A stretch of 64,000 nt of DNA from Legionella fallonii LLAP-10 (GTDB taxonomy: Bacteria > Pseudomonadota > Gammaproteobacteria > Legionellales > Legionellaceae), in the NCBI RefSeq assembly GCF_000953135.1, contig NZ_LN614827.1, forward strand, positions 2,509,001 to 2,573,000. Direction: 5' to 3'. The notes below the pieces were generated by a model. It saw only the letters and a list, made by a program, of their open reading frames with translations. It had not been told where the DNA came from and made no database searches. Both the position numbers and the translations under genes were made by a program. Shown piece by piece: positions 26,229-34,620 of the stretch; positions within the stretch are counted from its first letter, which is position 1; every line of letters begins with the position of its first letter.

Positions 26229-26678
26229 ACCGGGAGATCATGGTGTAAATTGATAGCTAAAATTTAGATTCGGCATTAAATCACAAACACGCAATTGATC
26301 CGCGCTTAATAAAAAATAGTCAGATTCACATAAAACTTGATCTGAGAATTAATGAACAAGACAACTCTAAAAAAGAAAACAGCACACCTTTCGCAACTGG
26401 TTGCAGTATGTGTAACTCATTGTATTTATTGAGAATAAAGCCATATTTGCAAAGGGTGACTGCAAAATTTTAAATGTTGGCTAATTAGTAATCAAAAAGC
26501 AGTATGCAAATGTGCATCAAATTTGAATTTAATGTGCATATTGTCTGATGCAGATCTGCATACTACCAGTAGTAACCAGTTGAAATATATAGCCTAATAT
26601 GATCTAATTGAAATTAGGGTTGGCGTGCACGGATGCATCAGCCAGACATCCAACATCATCGCAAAAAGAGGTTATATT
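26229..26678. promoter_or_regulatory. Intergenic region with a strong imperfect palindrome
   Basis: No convincing gene. Arms AGTATGCAAATGTGCATCA (26501-26519) and TGATGCAGATCTGCATACT (26546-26564) match at 17 of 19 positions. Each arm is itself a TGCA-N-TGCA dyad, and a further ATGTGCAT lies between. It is a good operator candidate for the RHH protein encoded 115 bases downstream. Confidence 0.5.
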
Positions 26679-27008
26679 ATGGCTCGAATTACTGTTACCT
26701 TACCTGACAATCTCCATGAGCAAGTGCTTAAAATAGCTGGTAAAGAGAATGACTCGCTCTCTTATACGACAACAAGGCTTGTTGAAATTGGACTCATGGT
26801 CATGAGCAGCAAGGCTGAAAATAAAGACGAGAAAAAAGCCAGTGACATCGAAGAGTATTGCCAAAAATTAATTATTCAGATTAATGGAATTGTTAAAGAA
26901 ATCGCCGTTGATAAATTTAATTTTGATAATGATAAAATCGCTCAAATTACCAATGACACCCTGAGCAAATTTAATAAGGTTAAAGGCATTCAACAGGAAT
27001 CTTTATAA
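26679..27008 (+). CDS. Ribbon-helix-helix DNA-binding protein
   Basis: 109 residues from the ATG at 26679 with AGAGG upstream. N-terminus ARITVTLPDNLHEQVLKIAG is a CopG/MetJ-like ribbon-helix-helix; the rest is helical and acidic. Related proteins are common on Legionella mobile elements. A long palindrome upstream (26501-26564) may be its own operator. No toxin gene follows. Confidence 0.65.
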   Translation: MARITVTLPDNLHEQVLKIAGKENDSLSYTTTRLVEIGLMVMSSKAENKDEKKASDIEEYCQKLIIQINGIVKEIAVDKFNFDNDKIAQITNDTLSKFNKVKGIQQESL

Positions 27009-27052
27009 TCATGAAATCTACAAATTAGATATGTCTGAACTCCTGTGATTCA

Positions 27053-27625
27053 TTAATAAGATTCTTGCTTTGGATAATGGATCACATCGTGAAAAGAAGC
27101 ATTTTCAGATGTGGTGTTTCGGTAGCCATGTGGTTGATGCGCATTGAACCGAATCCCCTCACCCTTGCATAAGGATTTCCAGATGCCATTTACTAAGAGC
27201 TCCATTGTCCCATCCACCACAATAACATGTTCAATAACACCATGCTCATGTGGCGGTGACAAATGCTCGCAGCCTGGTAATAATTCAATGACGAATAGTT
27301 CAAAATTTAATTCATTATCAAAAGGGAACAGCGGCATTATACGAATTTTTTCATCCATGGCATGAAGCTGTTGGGGTTGGCCTGCACGATAAATAGGGCT
27401 GTTAAAATCAGTACTAATATCCTCAATAAATGAAGAAAAAGATGTATGGAAACCACTGGCAATTTTCCATAGGGTTGCAATTGAGGGGCTAGACTCTTCA
27501 CGTTCAATTTGCCCTAACATGGCTTTACTTACCCCTGTCTCTAACGCGGCTTTATCTAAACTCCATCCTCGATCGCGACGTAAGCCTTTTAAAGTTAGAG
27601 AAATGTGTTTGTTTATATCTTTCAC
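27053..27625 (-). CDS. XRE-cupin transcriptional regulator
   Basis: 190 residues. N-terminal XRE helix-turn-helix (SLDKAALETGVSKAMLGQIE, then REESSPSIATLWKIASG) and C-terminal cupin barrel with HLSPPHEHGVIEHVIVVDGT. Such regulators often sense amino acids or small metabolites and control neighbouring genes. Divergent from the tRNA-quality gene cluster at 27735, with palindromes in the shared promoter region. Confidence 0.9.
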   Translation of the reverse strand: MKDINKHISLTLKGLRRDRGWSLDKAALETGVSKAMLGQIEREESSPSIATLWKIASGFHTSFSSFIEDISTDFNSPIYRAGQPQQLHAMDEKIRIMPLFPFDNELNFELFVIELLPGCEHLSPPHEHGVIEHVIVVDGTMELLVNGIWKSLCKGEGIRFNAHQPHGYRNTTSENASFHDVIHYPKQESY

Positions 27626-27648
27626 TATTCACCTATTTTAGAAACATC

Positions 27649-27700
27649 TTGTGCGTTATGGCGCACAATGCTATTATAGCTAATTATGCGTTATAACGCA
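27649..27700. promoter_or_regulatory. Twin palindromic operators in the divergent promoter region
   Basis: TTGTGCGTTATGGCGCACAA (27649-27668) and TGCGTTATAACGCA (27687-27700, perfect) share the TGCGTTAT half-site and flank a -10-like TATAAT for the minus strand (27673-27678). This is the expected layout for autoregulation by the XRE-cupin protein plus control of the rightward genes. Confidence 0.6.
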
Positions 27701-27734
27701 CAAAATGTGAAGTTACAATGATTGGAGATGTATC

Positions 27735-28157
27735 ATGTCAGAAGAGAAATTTAAAAATAAATTAGTGGCTGTTCTTAATAAAAGTATAGACAACGGTAAG
27801 GTAATGAATGCCTTAGCCCATATGTGTATTGCTTTAGGTTCTGCTATTGGTAAATCAGAATTACGTTTAACTGAATACAAAGATGCTGATGATGGTTCTC
27901 ATCCATTCATTTCGGAAATACCTTTTATTATTCTCTCAGAGAATTCAAACAAAATTAGAAAGCTACGAAATGAAGCTATTGAGAATCATATCATTTGTAA
28001 TGATTTTACTGACACGATGACCATTGGTACTTACAAAGAACAGATTGAAAGAACCTTACAAGTAAGCAATGAGGAGCTTATTTATTATGGCATTGTTTTA
28101 TTTGGTGACTGGGATAGGGTAACTGAATTGACAAGAAAATTTTCTTTATGGAAATAA
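27735..28157 (+). CDS. DUF2000-family protein
   Basis: 140 residues matching the DUF2000 pattern: KLVAVLNKSIDNGKVMNALAHMCIALG, a middle PFIILSENSNKIRKLRNEA, and a late YYGIVLFGDWDRVTELT. The fold of the family is related to peptidyl-tRNA hydrolase 2. GGAG 8 bases before the ATG. First gene rightward of the XRE-cupin operators, followed at once by two tRNA-editing genes, which suggests a role in tRNA or amino-acid quality control. Confidence 0.75.
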   Translation: MSEEKFKNKLVAVLNKSIDNGKVMNALAHMCIALGSAIGKSELRLTEYKDADDGSHPFISEIPFIILSENSNKIRKLRNEAIENHIICNDFTDTMTIGTYKEQIERTLQVSNEELIYYGIVLFGDWDRVTELTRKFSLWK

Positions 28158-28173
28158 TTTTTCTGAGGCTAAT

Positions 28174-28665
28174 ATGATTAATGAACATATGAAATTGAGT
28201 AATAGCGCAAAGATAGTACAAGATGTCTTGTTGAACAAAGGTTTAGCATTTGAAGTTGTAGAGCTATCATCTAGCACCCGCACTGCTAAAGATGCAGCTA
28301 CTACAATAGGATGTGAAATAGCTCAAATTATCAAGTCACTGCTATTTCGTACAGAAAAAACTAATCGACCTATTTTAATTCTCGCTAGTGGTATAAATCG
28401 TGTAAATGAGAAAACAATTGAAAGATTAATCAGCGAAAAAATAATTAAAGCCGATGCAAATTTTACACGAGAAATAACAGGATTTGCGATCGGTGGTGTA
28501 CCGCCAGTTGGGCACAAACAAACAATAAATAACATTTTTATAGATGAAGATTTGCTGAAATTTGATACATTATGGGCCGCAGCTGGAACGCCTAATGCCG
28601 TATTTTCTCTACATTCTAGTGATCTTGATGGGTTAACGGGTGGAAAAATAGTTTCAATTAAATAG
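28174..28665 (+). CDS. YbaK/ProX-type aminoacyl-tRNA deacylase
   Basis: 163 residues. Family pattern: TAKDAATTIGCEIAQIIKSL with the catalytic-type Lys, a GFAIGGVPPVGH loop, and LWAAAGTPNAVFSL. These stand-alone enzymes hydrolyse mischarged tRNAs such as Cys- or Ala-tRNA-Pro, or Ser-tRNA-Thr for some members. TGAGG upstream. Part of the run 27735-31417. Confidence 0.88.
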   Translation: MINEHMKLSNSAKIVQDVLLNKGLAFEVVELSSSTRTAKDAATTIGCEIAQIIKSLLFRTEKTNRPILILASGINRVNEKTIERLISEKIIKADANFTREITGFAIGGVPPVGHKQTINNIFIDEDLLKFDTLWAAAGTPNAVFSLHSSDLDGLTGGKIVSIK

Positions 28666-28673
28666 GCGTGAAC

Positions 28674-29333
28674 ATGAGAAAAGTATTTTGGGATAATCCA
28701 TATCAACGTAGCTTAACTACCAGTGTTTCATTAGTCAGTGCTAATCGTATTTTATTAGAAGAGACCATAGCATTTTCTTTTTCAGGGGGACAAGAAAGTG
28801 ATAAAGCTTATATTAATGGCCTGGAAATCACTAATTCTGAAATAGAAGGCAACCTTATTTATTATACCCTTCCAGAAAAACACGGGCTTTCTGTTGGTGA
28901 TAAAGTATTGATGGAAATCGATTGGCCTAGAAGATATAGGCTAATGCGCCTACATTTTGCTGCTGAGTTAGTTCTTGAGTTAGTGACACGAAAGTTAAGT
29001 ATAGAAAAAATCGGCGCACATATTGCCGAAACCAAGGCCAGGATAGATTTCATTTATGACAAGAGCATTACTTCTATTTTAGACAGCTTATTGACTGAAT
29101 ATAATGTAATTATTGCAAAAAATGAGACAATTAAAACCGGATTTTCAGACGTTGAGAACCAAAGACGTTATTGGGAGATTGACGGCTTTTCCAAAGTTCC
29201 TTGCGGCGGGACGCATGTTAAATCGACTGCGGAAGTGGGTTATATCACTCTGAAGAGAGTTAACATTGGTGGCGGGAAAGAGCGAATTGAGATTAGGCTT
29301 GTAAATGACGGGATTAATTCCATAGAGCACTAA
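28674..29333 (+). CDS. AlaX-like alanyl-tRNA editing protein with altered zinc motif
   Basis: 219 residues from the ATG at 28674 (AGG 7 bases upstream; a GTG six bases earlier is possible). It resembles AlaX/ThrRS-AlaRS second additional domain proteins: beta-barrel-like start, RLMRLHFAAELVLEL, and VPCGGTHVKSTAEVG near the end. The first zinc motif, normally HxxxH, reads HFAAE, while CGGTH is intact. One ligand is thus changed; activity or specificity may differ. Starts 8 bases after the YbaK-like gene. Confidence 0.8.
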   Translation: MRKVFWDNPYQRSLTTSVSLVSANRILLEETIAFSFSGGQESDKAYINGLEITNSEIEGNLIYYTLPEKHGLSVGDKVLMEIDWPRRYRLMRLHFAAELVLELVTRKLSIEKIGAHIAETKARIDFIYDKSITSILDSLLTEYNVIIAKNETIKTGFSDVENQRRYWEIDGFSKVPCGGTHVKSTAEVGYITLKRVNIGGGKERIEIRLVNDGINSIEH

Positions 29334-29425
29334 TTAATTTAAAAAATCTCTTAAATTTGACAAAAACACCAAAAACCTCATAAAATTAACAGGTGATTTT
29401 ATAATCAGTATAGGTTATGTTTTAA

Positions 29426-29530
29426 ATGAACAGAATTAACAATAGCTTATTAAGTCGAGACTTAATAGCCGCTCTTAAAGCGGTAAGCTATTCTTTTGCT
29501 AAAATCACCACCTTCACCAATACCCCTTAG
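29426..29530 (+). CDS. Threonine-rich leader peptide upstream of thrS
   Basis: A 34-codon ORF too short for usual gene calling: MNRINNSLLSRDLIAALKAV and then SYSFAKITTFTNTP, stop TAG at 29528-29530. Four of its last seven codons are Thr ACC (ITTFTNTP), as in amino-acid attenuator leaders. It ends 99 bases before thrS. Its Shine-Dalgarno is weak (AGG about 13 bases upstream). The Thr-codon stretch 29512-29520 can pair with the thrS ribosome-binding site. Confidence 0.6.
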   Translation: MNRINNSLLSRDLIAALKAVSYSFAKITTFTNTP

Positions 29531-29621
29531 GGGTCTATTCGCCTGATCACACATATCTATTTTTCAAATCCAAATCTGTTTAGAACAATTAAAACAGATT
29601 GTATTTAGGTCCTTGGTGGAG
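29441..29621 (+). promoter_or_regulatory. Structured thrS leader RNA
   Basis: 29441-29492 folds as a three-way junction: outer stem AATAGCTTA/TAAGCTATT (29441-29449, 29484-29492), arm TTAAGT-CGAG-ACTTAA (29450-29465), arm CCGCT-CTTAA-AGCGG (29469-29483). Then ACCCC/GGGGT (29522-29534) and AATCTGTTT/AAACAGATT (29573-29581, 29592-29600). CTTCACCAA (29512-29520) can pair with TTGGTGGAG (29613-29621), which contains the thrS Shine-Dalgarno, with one G-U. A ribosome stalled on the leader Thr codons would cover 29512-29520 and free it. Confidence 0.55.
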
Positions 29622-29629
29622 ATTATATA

Positions 29630-31417
29630 ATGGAACAACACAAATCAGATAACAACGAATTATTAAAAATACGTCATTCATGTGAACATATTTTAATGGA
29701 AGCAATGGAGAAGTTATATCCTGGCATTATAAAAGCTTCGGGTCCAGCCACAGAAGATGGATTTTATTTTGATTTTGAATTACCTGAACGTCTTAGAGTA
29801 TCCGAGGCCGATTTTCCAGTTATTGAACAGGAAATGCAGCACATTATCGATAAAAATCACTCTTTTCAGCGGAAAGAAATGAGCTTAGCAGAGGCCAGAC
29901 ATCTTTTTGAAAACAACGTATATAAACAAGAATGGCTTGATGAAATTGAAAAAAAGAATAGTATTCCATCTGTATATTGGACAGGTACACATGACAATGC
30001 ATACTATGATTTATGTGCAGGGCCGCATGTTGAGCATACAAGAGAAATAAAAGCATTTAAACTCCTTTCTATCGCAGGTGCTTATTGGCGCGGCAATAGT
30101 AATAACAAAATGTTAGTACGACTCTATGGTACTGCATTTAAAACTCAAAAAGAGCTTAAGCACTATCTCTTTAATCGTGAAGAGGCTAAAAAACGTGATC
30201 ATAGAAAACTTGGCAAAGAGTTGGGTTTATTCACATTTTCACCCGATTTGGTTGGACAAGGCCTCCCCTTATGGCTGCCTAAAGGAACTATTTTAAGAGA
30301 TGAACTCGAGGGATGGGCACGACGAGTAGAAGCAGAGCATGGGTACCAACGTGTGGTAACTCCTATTATAGGAAAGGAAGCACTCTATAAATGCTCAGGT
30401 CATTTAGCTTATTTCAAAGAAGATATGTATGCTCCGATTACGATTGATGATGAACGCTATTATCTGCGTCCTATGAATTGCCCTCATCACCATCAAATCT
30501 ATAAGAGCGATAAACGCTCCTATCGGGATCTTCCATTTCGCATTGCCGAATACGGCAATGCATTTCGATATGAGGCTAGTGGTGCTCTATCAGGATTGAT
30601 GCGCACAAGGGGTTTTTGTCAAAATGATGCTCATATTTATTGCAGAGTCGATCAGGCCGAAGAAGAATTTGCGAATGTTTTAAGACTGTATCTCTATTAT
30701 TTTAAAATATTAGGCATTCAAGATTACTATCTACGTCTTTCAAAGCCCGATTTGAGCCAAGGCGATAAATACATTAATAATCCTGAGCAATGGGAAAAAG
30801 CTCTAATTATAGTGCGCAAAGCAATGCAACAAGTAGACTTTCCTTTTGTTGAAGTAGACGGGGAGGCAGCATTTTATGGGCCTAAAGTAGATGTGCAGAT
30901 CAAAAGTGCGATTGGCACGGAATACACTATTAGCACAAATCAATTGGATTTTTTGACTTCAGAGCGCTTTGATCTTAACTACGTTGGCGAAGACGGAGAA
31001 TTACATCCAGTCTATGTAATACATCGTGCGCCACTAGGTTCTCATGAGCGGATGATAGCCTATCTTATTGAGCATTTTGCAGGGGCATTTCCTGTATGGT
31101 TATCTCCGACGCAAGCAATGATCGTATCTGTTTCAGATAAGCAGGTTGAGTACTGCACAAACATTTATAAACTTCTTTTGCAACATGGGATTAGAGTTGA
31201 GCTTAATTTAGCGAGTGAGACAATGAGCTATAAGATTCGAAGTGCTGTGATACAAAAAATTCCTTACATCGTGATAATCGGTGATCACGAGGCAACATCC
31301 CAAACAGTATCCATCAGAGATCGAAAGGGAGCTCAGAAGAGCAACTTGTCAGTAGATACATTTATTCAAGAAATGTGTAAGGTCATTAAGAGTAAATCAC
31401 TTGAATTGTGGGATTAA
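29630..31417 (+). CDS. thrS: Second threonyl-tRNA synthetase, lacking the TGS domain
   Basis: 595 residues; usual bacterial enzymes have about 640. The N-terminal TGS domain is missing. Editing domain keeps H16-x3-H20 and C129-x3-H133. The catalytic domain keeps the zinc ligands (MNCPHHH, NDAHIY, HRAPLGSHER), motif 2 EASGALSGLMRTRGF, and a C-terminal anticodon-binding domain. Thus active enzyme expected. It is not in the usual thrS-infC-rpmI-rplT setting but in an accessory region after three tRNA-editing genes, so it is probably an extra copy, for instance a resistant version. GGTGGAG 8 bases upstream. Confidence 0.92.
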   Translation: MEQHKSDNNELLKIRHSCEHILMEAMEKLYPGIIKASGPATEDGFYFDFELPERLRVSEADFPVIEQEMQHIIDKNHSFQRKEMSLAEARHLFENNVYKQEWLDEIEKKNSIPSVYWTGTHDNAYYDLCAGPHVEHTREIKAFKLLSIAGAYWRGNSNNKMLVRLYGTAFKTQKELKHYLFNREEAKKRDHRKLGKELGLFTFSPDLVGQGLPLWLPKGTILRDELEGWARRVEAEHGYQRVVTPIIGKEALYKCSGHLAYFKEDMYAPITIDDERYYLRPMNCPHHHQIYKSDKRSYRDLPFRIAEYGNAFRYEASGALSGLMRTRGFCQNDAHIYCRVDQAEEEFANVLRLYLYYFKILGIQDYYLRLSKPDLSQGDKYINNPEQWEKALIIVRKAMQQVDFPFVEVDGEAAFYGPKVDVQIKSAIGTEYTISTNQLDFLTSERFDLNYVGEDGELHPVYVIHRAPLGSHERMIAYLIEHFAGAFPVWLSPTQAMIVSVSDKQVEYCTNIYKLLLQHGIRVELNLASETMSYKIRSAVIQKIPYIVIIGDHEATSQTVSIRDRKGAQKSNLSVDTFIQEMCKVIKSKSLELWD

Positions 31418-31529
31418 CTGATTAAAAACATTGGAATTAAGTAGATGAAGCCTTTTGTCCTCTTCAGGGGTGTAAGGCAATTAGTGAATCAACTTAATGG
31501 TACATTGGTTAAACTAAATGGGGTTAACT

Positions 31530-31889
31530 ATGCAAAAAATAAATCTTAAAAACAAATTAAGTTTGTTTAATGACTATTGGTCGCCAAGAATAGTAGGCGA
31601 CCTGAATGATTCACATGTTAAGCTTGCAAAATTGAAGGGTGAATTTGTATGGCATAAGCACGATGATGAGGATGAACTTTTTTTTATCCTTAAAGGCAAT
31701 CTCTTATTAAGGTTTAAAGATAGAGATGTTCACTTGCAAGAAGGTGAATTTATTATAGTCCCCAAAGGGGTTGAACATTTACCAATAGCTGAAGAGGAGG
31801 TTCATGTCATGTTTATCGAGCCAAAAACAACGTTAAATACAGGTGATGCTCTAAGTGGACTTACAAAAAAAGATCTGGAGCGCATTTAA
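31530..31889 (+). CDS. Small cupin-domain protein
   Basis: 119 residues from the ATG at 31530 (GGGG 6 bases upstream; another ATG is at 31518). Single cupin barrel: VWHKHDDEDELFFILKG and EGEFIIVPKGVEHLPI, which provide the metal-binding His/Glu set. Substrate unknown. Confidence 0.8.
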   Translation: MQKINLKNKLSLFNDYWSPRIVGDLNDSHVKLAKLKGEFVWHKHDDEDELFFILKGNLLLRFKDRDVHLQEGEFIIVPKGVEHLPIAEEEVHVMFIEPKTTLNTGDALSGLTKKDLERI

Positions 31890-32002
31890 GCTCTATAGCT
31901 GATTTTGATTAAAGTACCCCCCAAGTTGCCTCATAAATAAAATAAGTGAACTGATGCTATAATTTAGGTTGAAAATCATTCTATTGAGTGCTGTGGTGCT
32001 TT

Positions 32003-33376
32003 ATGCAAGAGCGAAGAGAACAACAGGAATTATTAATGAGACAACTGCTTGATGATGCGAATATTCCTGCATTATCGTTAGGTTGGTATCAAAAAGAAAA
32101 AGGCACCCGCCATGCCGTGGCTTACGGACAGGCTGACACATTAGCACCCAGCCCTGTTGATACAAATACGCTATTTCAAGCAGCATCCCTAAGTAAGCCC
32201 GTATCAGCAGCTATTATTTTAGATTTAATTGACCAGGATAAAGATAAGCCCGATCAGCATAAGGATAAATGGACTTTAAATACCCCTCTCTTTAAATACG
32301 ATCCCGAATTTGGGCCAGAAGAACTTCGGAAAGACCCGAATTATAAAACACTTACAATTGGTATGATTATTGGACAATGTTCTGGTCTAGCAAACTTTGG
32401 CCAAGATGGTGATGATGGAAAAAAATTTATCGCAGACCCTGAAAGTCGATTTACCTATTCAGGTGTTGCACTTGATTTTTTAAAGAAGGTCATTGAGAAA
32501 AAAACGGGTAAAGAATGGGAAGCAATTGCGCAAGATTTTTTTAAAAAAGCAGGCATGGAGAATTCTACCTTTAAGAGGTTGTTGCCAGGCGGCCGTCTCC
32601 ATGATACCCCCCGAGACGTTGCCAAAGCGCACGTAGCAGATCCCCCTAATGGCCCCCTTGCCCCTTTACCGCCATTGCCAGACGATGCAAAAGGGATCCC
32701 TGCTGGATCGATGCTTACAAACGCAGAGGACTATATCACCTTTCTACAGTATTGCTTTAAAAATAAGTATCTTAAATCAACACTGTTGGAAGGTTTTCTA
32801 TCAAAACTCCCCCCAACGTTGTCCCCCGAGACGTCACGAGTCAAATGGGGTTTGGGGATGGGGGTTTATAGTGAAGGTGACCCCGAAAAACCGGAAAAGA
32901 CAATTGCCTTTCATTGGGGGAATAATAAAGGCTCTATTTCATTTTGTGCTATGGACATGGCAACTGGTGATTGTGTGGTTAGTTTTGCAAATTCACTAAA
33001 CGGACCGTCTGTGTTTCAACAGGTAGCAGAACCTATTGTTGGTGATATGAAGCCCTTGTTTCAATGGTTATCTAAGTATTGTAATTTTAATGATGTAAAC
33101 CGACCCGAAAAACCAGATGCTATTGCCGCAAAAGTTCTTTCGATTCACTTATTAGCAGACGTTGAACCCCAAAAACCTACGGACAGTATGCAAAAAATGA
33201 TCCTGCTCATGCCCTCTACTTCTAAACCAGGATTAAATTCAGTTGAATCGCAAGAGCAATCGGCCAGCGTAAAAGCACCAGATCCACAAGAAATCAGGGA
33301 AGAAGGTGATGAAAAACAAAAATTTGGAGAATTCAACCCCACACCATTTTCTACTTCTCAAGACCCTTACAAATAA
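32003..33376 (+). CDS. Serine hydrolase of the beta-lactamase/PBP family with long C-terminal tail
   Basis: About 457 residues from the ATG at 32003 (a GTG at 31988 is an alternative). Ser62-x-x-Lys65 (ASLSKP) is the nucleophile motif; FTYSG replaces YxN, and FHWGNN is the HxG-type third motif. It resembles class C beta-lactamase-like esterases/peptidases. There is no signal peptide, so it is not a usual periplasmic enzyme. The last ~90 residues are low complexity (Pro, Ser, Gln, Glu; REEGDEKQ), which might serve as a secretion tail. Confidence 0.82.
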   Translation: MQERREQQELLMRQLLDDANIPALSLGWYQKEKGTRHAVAYGQADTLAPSPVDTNTLFQAASLSKPVSAAIILDLIDQDKDKPDQHKDKWTLNTPLFKYDPEFGPEELRKDPNYKTLTIGMIIGQCSGLANFGQDGDDGKKFIADPESRFTYSGVALDFLKKVIEKKTGKEWEAIAQDFFKKAGMENSTFKRLLPGGRLHDTPRDVAKAHVADPPNGPLAPLPPLPDDAKGIPAGSMLTNAEDYITFLQYCFKNKYLKSTLLEGFLSKLPPTLSPETSRVKWGLGMGVYSEGDPEKPEKTIAFHWGNNKGSISFCAMDMATGDCVVSFANSLNGPSVFQQVAEPIVGDMKPLFQWLSKYCNFNDVNRPEKPDAIAAKVLSIHLLADVEPQKPTDSMQKMILLMPSTSKPGLNSVESQEQSASVKAPDPQEIREEGDEKQKFGEFNPTPFSTSQDPYK

Positions 33377-33471
33377 CCATACTACCAACAACAGTTCTTT
33401 CGTAAAAATATTGTAAAATTCCATCAAAAAGAACTAAAATAAGCTAATTTCACATATAATTCTCTTATTAT

Positions 33472-34620
33472 CTCATGTTACGCACATGAACTTGCAGTTT
33501 GAATAAAAGGCATTAGAATTCCGCCCTTAATTTTAGGGAGGGAATTAAATGAATATGCTTGATCTATATAGTGATTATCTGATTTTTCAAAACAAATACG
33601 CAACAGCTACCGGGTTGTCTGATTTGGTTGATGGCGCATTTACTCATGACAAGGTGACGAGGTTTCTTCGTTTTGAGGATTTTGGTTCAAAATCACTTTG
33701 GGGTTATATAAAAAAGGCAGTTAGGTCGCAAGAAACGGTTGGTGGTGTATTGATACTGGATGATTCCATCGAAGAGAAACCATACACTGATGAGAATGCA
33801 ATTAATTGCTGGCATTACTCTCATGCCAAAGGGACGGTTCTCAAAGGGATAAACATCCTGTCGTGCATGGTCCGTTATGAGGACTTCAGTGTACCGGTAG
33901 GATATGAGGTGATTAAAAAAGATGTCGCCTATTGTGATATTAAAACCAGACAAATGAGAAGAAAGTCATCAGTGACTAAAAATCAATTATTTCAAAACCT
34001 GATTGCCCAGGCGATTAGCAATAAGGTGATGTTTGATTATGTGCTAGCTGACAACTGGTTTGGCTCGAAGGCCAATATGGTTCGCATCCATAAAGACCTT
34101 CAAAAATTGTTTATCATTGGGATCAAGTCTAACCGAACATTAGCCTTAACTGAAAACGATGCCAAAAACGAACGGTACCAACAAGTAAGAGCATTAGAAC
34201 TTGAAGAGGATATAGCCCACACAGTCTGGCTTAGAGGCCTAGACTTCCCGGTGAGGCTCCTGAAAAAAGTGTTCAAAAACGAAAATGGTTCAACAGGAAA
34301 TCTCTATCTTGTTTCTAATGACATGCTAAGTAGTGCCGAACGTCTTTATGAAGTGTACCAGAAACGGTGGCGGATTGAAGAGTATCACAAATCAATTAAG
34401 CAAAATGCAAGCTTAACCAAATCTCCAACTCGAACCGTCAAAACTCAGTGTAATCATATTTATGCTTCAATAATTGCTTACTGCAAGCTGGAACTGTTAA
34501 AGATAAAAACTCATTTAAATCACTTCGCCATTAAGTACAAACTTATTGTTAGAGCAAACCAGATGGCTTGGCAGGAGCTTAGAAATATAGCTGCTTAAAA
34601 TGGTTCGTGCGTAACATGAG
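33472..34620 (+). mobile_element. IS4-like insertion sequence
   Basis: Perfect 14-bp terminal inverted repeats CTCATGTTACGCAC (33472-33485) and GTGCGTAACATGAG (34607-34620) enclose one transposase gene; inside them GAAC continues the match after a small offset. No target duplication is obvious. The right end lies inside the coding frame of the gene at 34595-35851. Confidence 0.88.
33549..34598 (+). CDS. IS4-family-like DDE transposase
   Basis: 349 residues. The acid triad is visible as LILDDSIEE, YVLADNWFGS and KRWRIEEYHKSIKQNASL (YREK-like region). Appears full length and intact. The stop codon lies 22 bases before the right inverted repeat end; GGGAGGG is just upstream of the start. Confidence 0.9.
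   Translation: MNMLDLYSDYLIFQNKYATATGLSDLVDGAFTHDKVTRFLRFEDFGSKSLWGYIKKAVRSQETVGGVLILDDSIEEKPYTDENAINCWHYSHAKGTVLKGINILSCMVRYEDFSVPVGYEVIKKDVAYCDIKTRQMRRKSSVTKNQLFQNLIAQAISNKVMFDYVLADNWFGSKANMVRIHKDLQKLFIIGIKSNRTLALTENDAKNERYQQVRALELEEDIAHTVWLRGLDFPVRLLKKVFKNENGSTGNLYLVSNDMLSSAERLYEVYQKRWRIEEYHKSIKQNASLTKSPTRTVKTQCNHIYASIIAYCKLELLKIKTHLNHFAIKYKLIVRANQMAWQELRNIAA

Noticed and set aside
26679-27008. Antitoxin of a type II toxin-antitoxin pair
   Set aside because: The RHH protein has no partner gene of toxin size on the same strand; the next gene is a convergent XRE-cupin regulator.
29334-29629. T-box riboswitch upstream of thrS
   Set aside because: No T-box consensus (such as AGGGTGGNACCGCG) and no terminator/antiterminator with a T run; a Thr-rich leader ORF explains the region better.
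13500-34620. Second copy of the tRNA-Arg 3' end as the far att site
   Set aside because: Reading the island and the region after it I found no convincing repeat of the TCCCTCCGAGCGCACCA end, so no right boundary is claimed.
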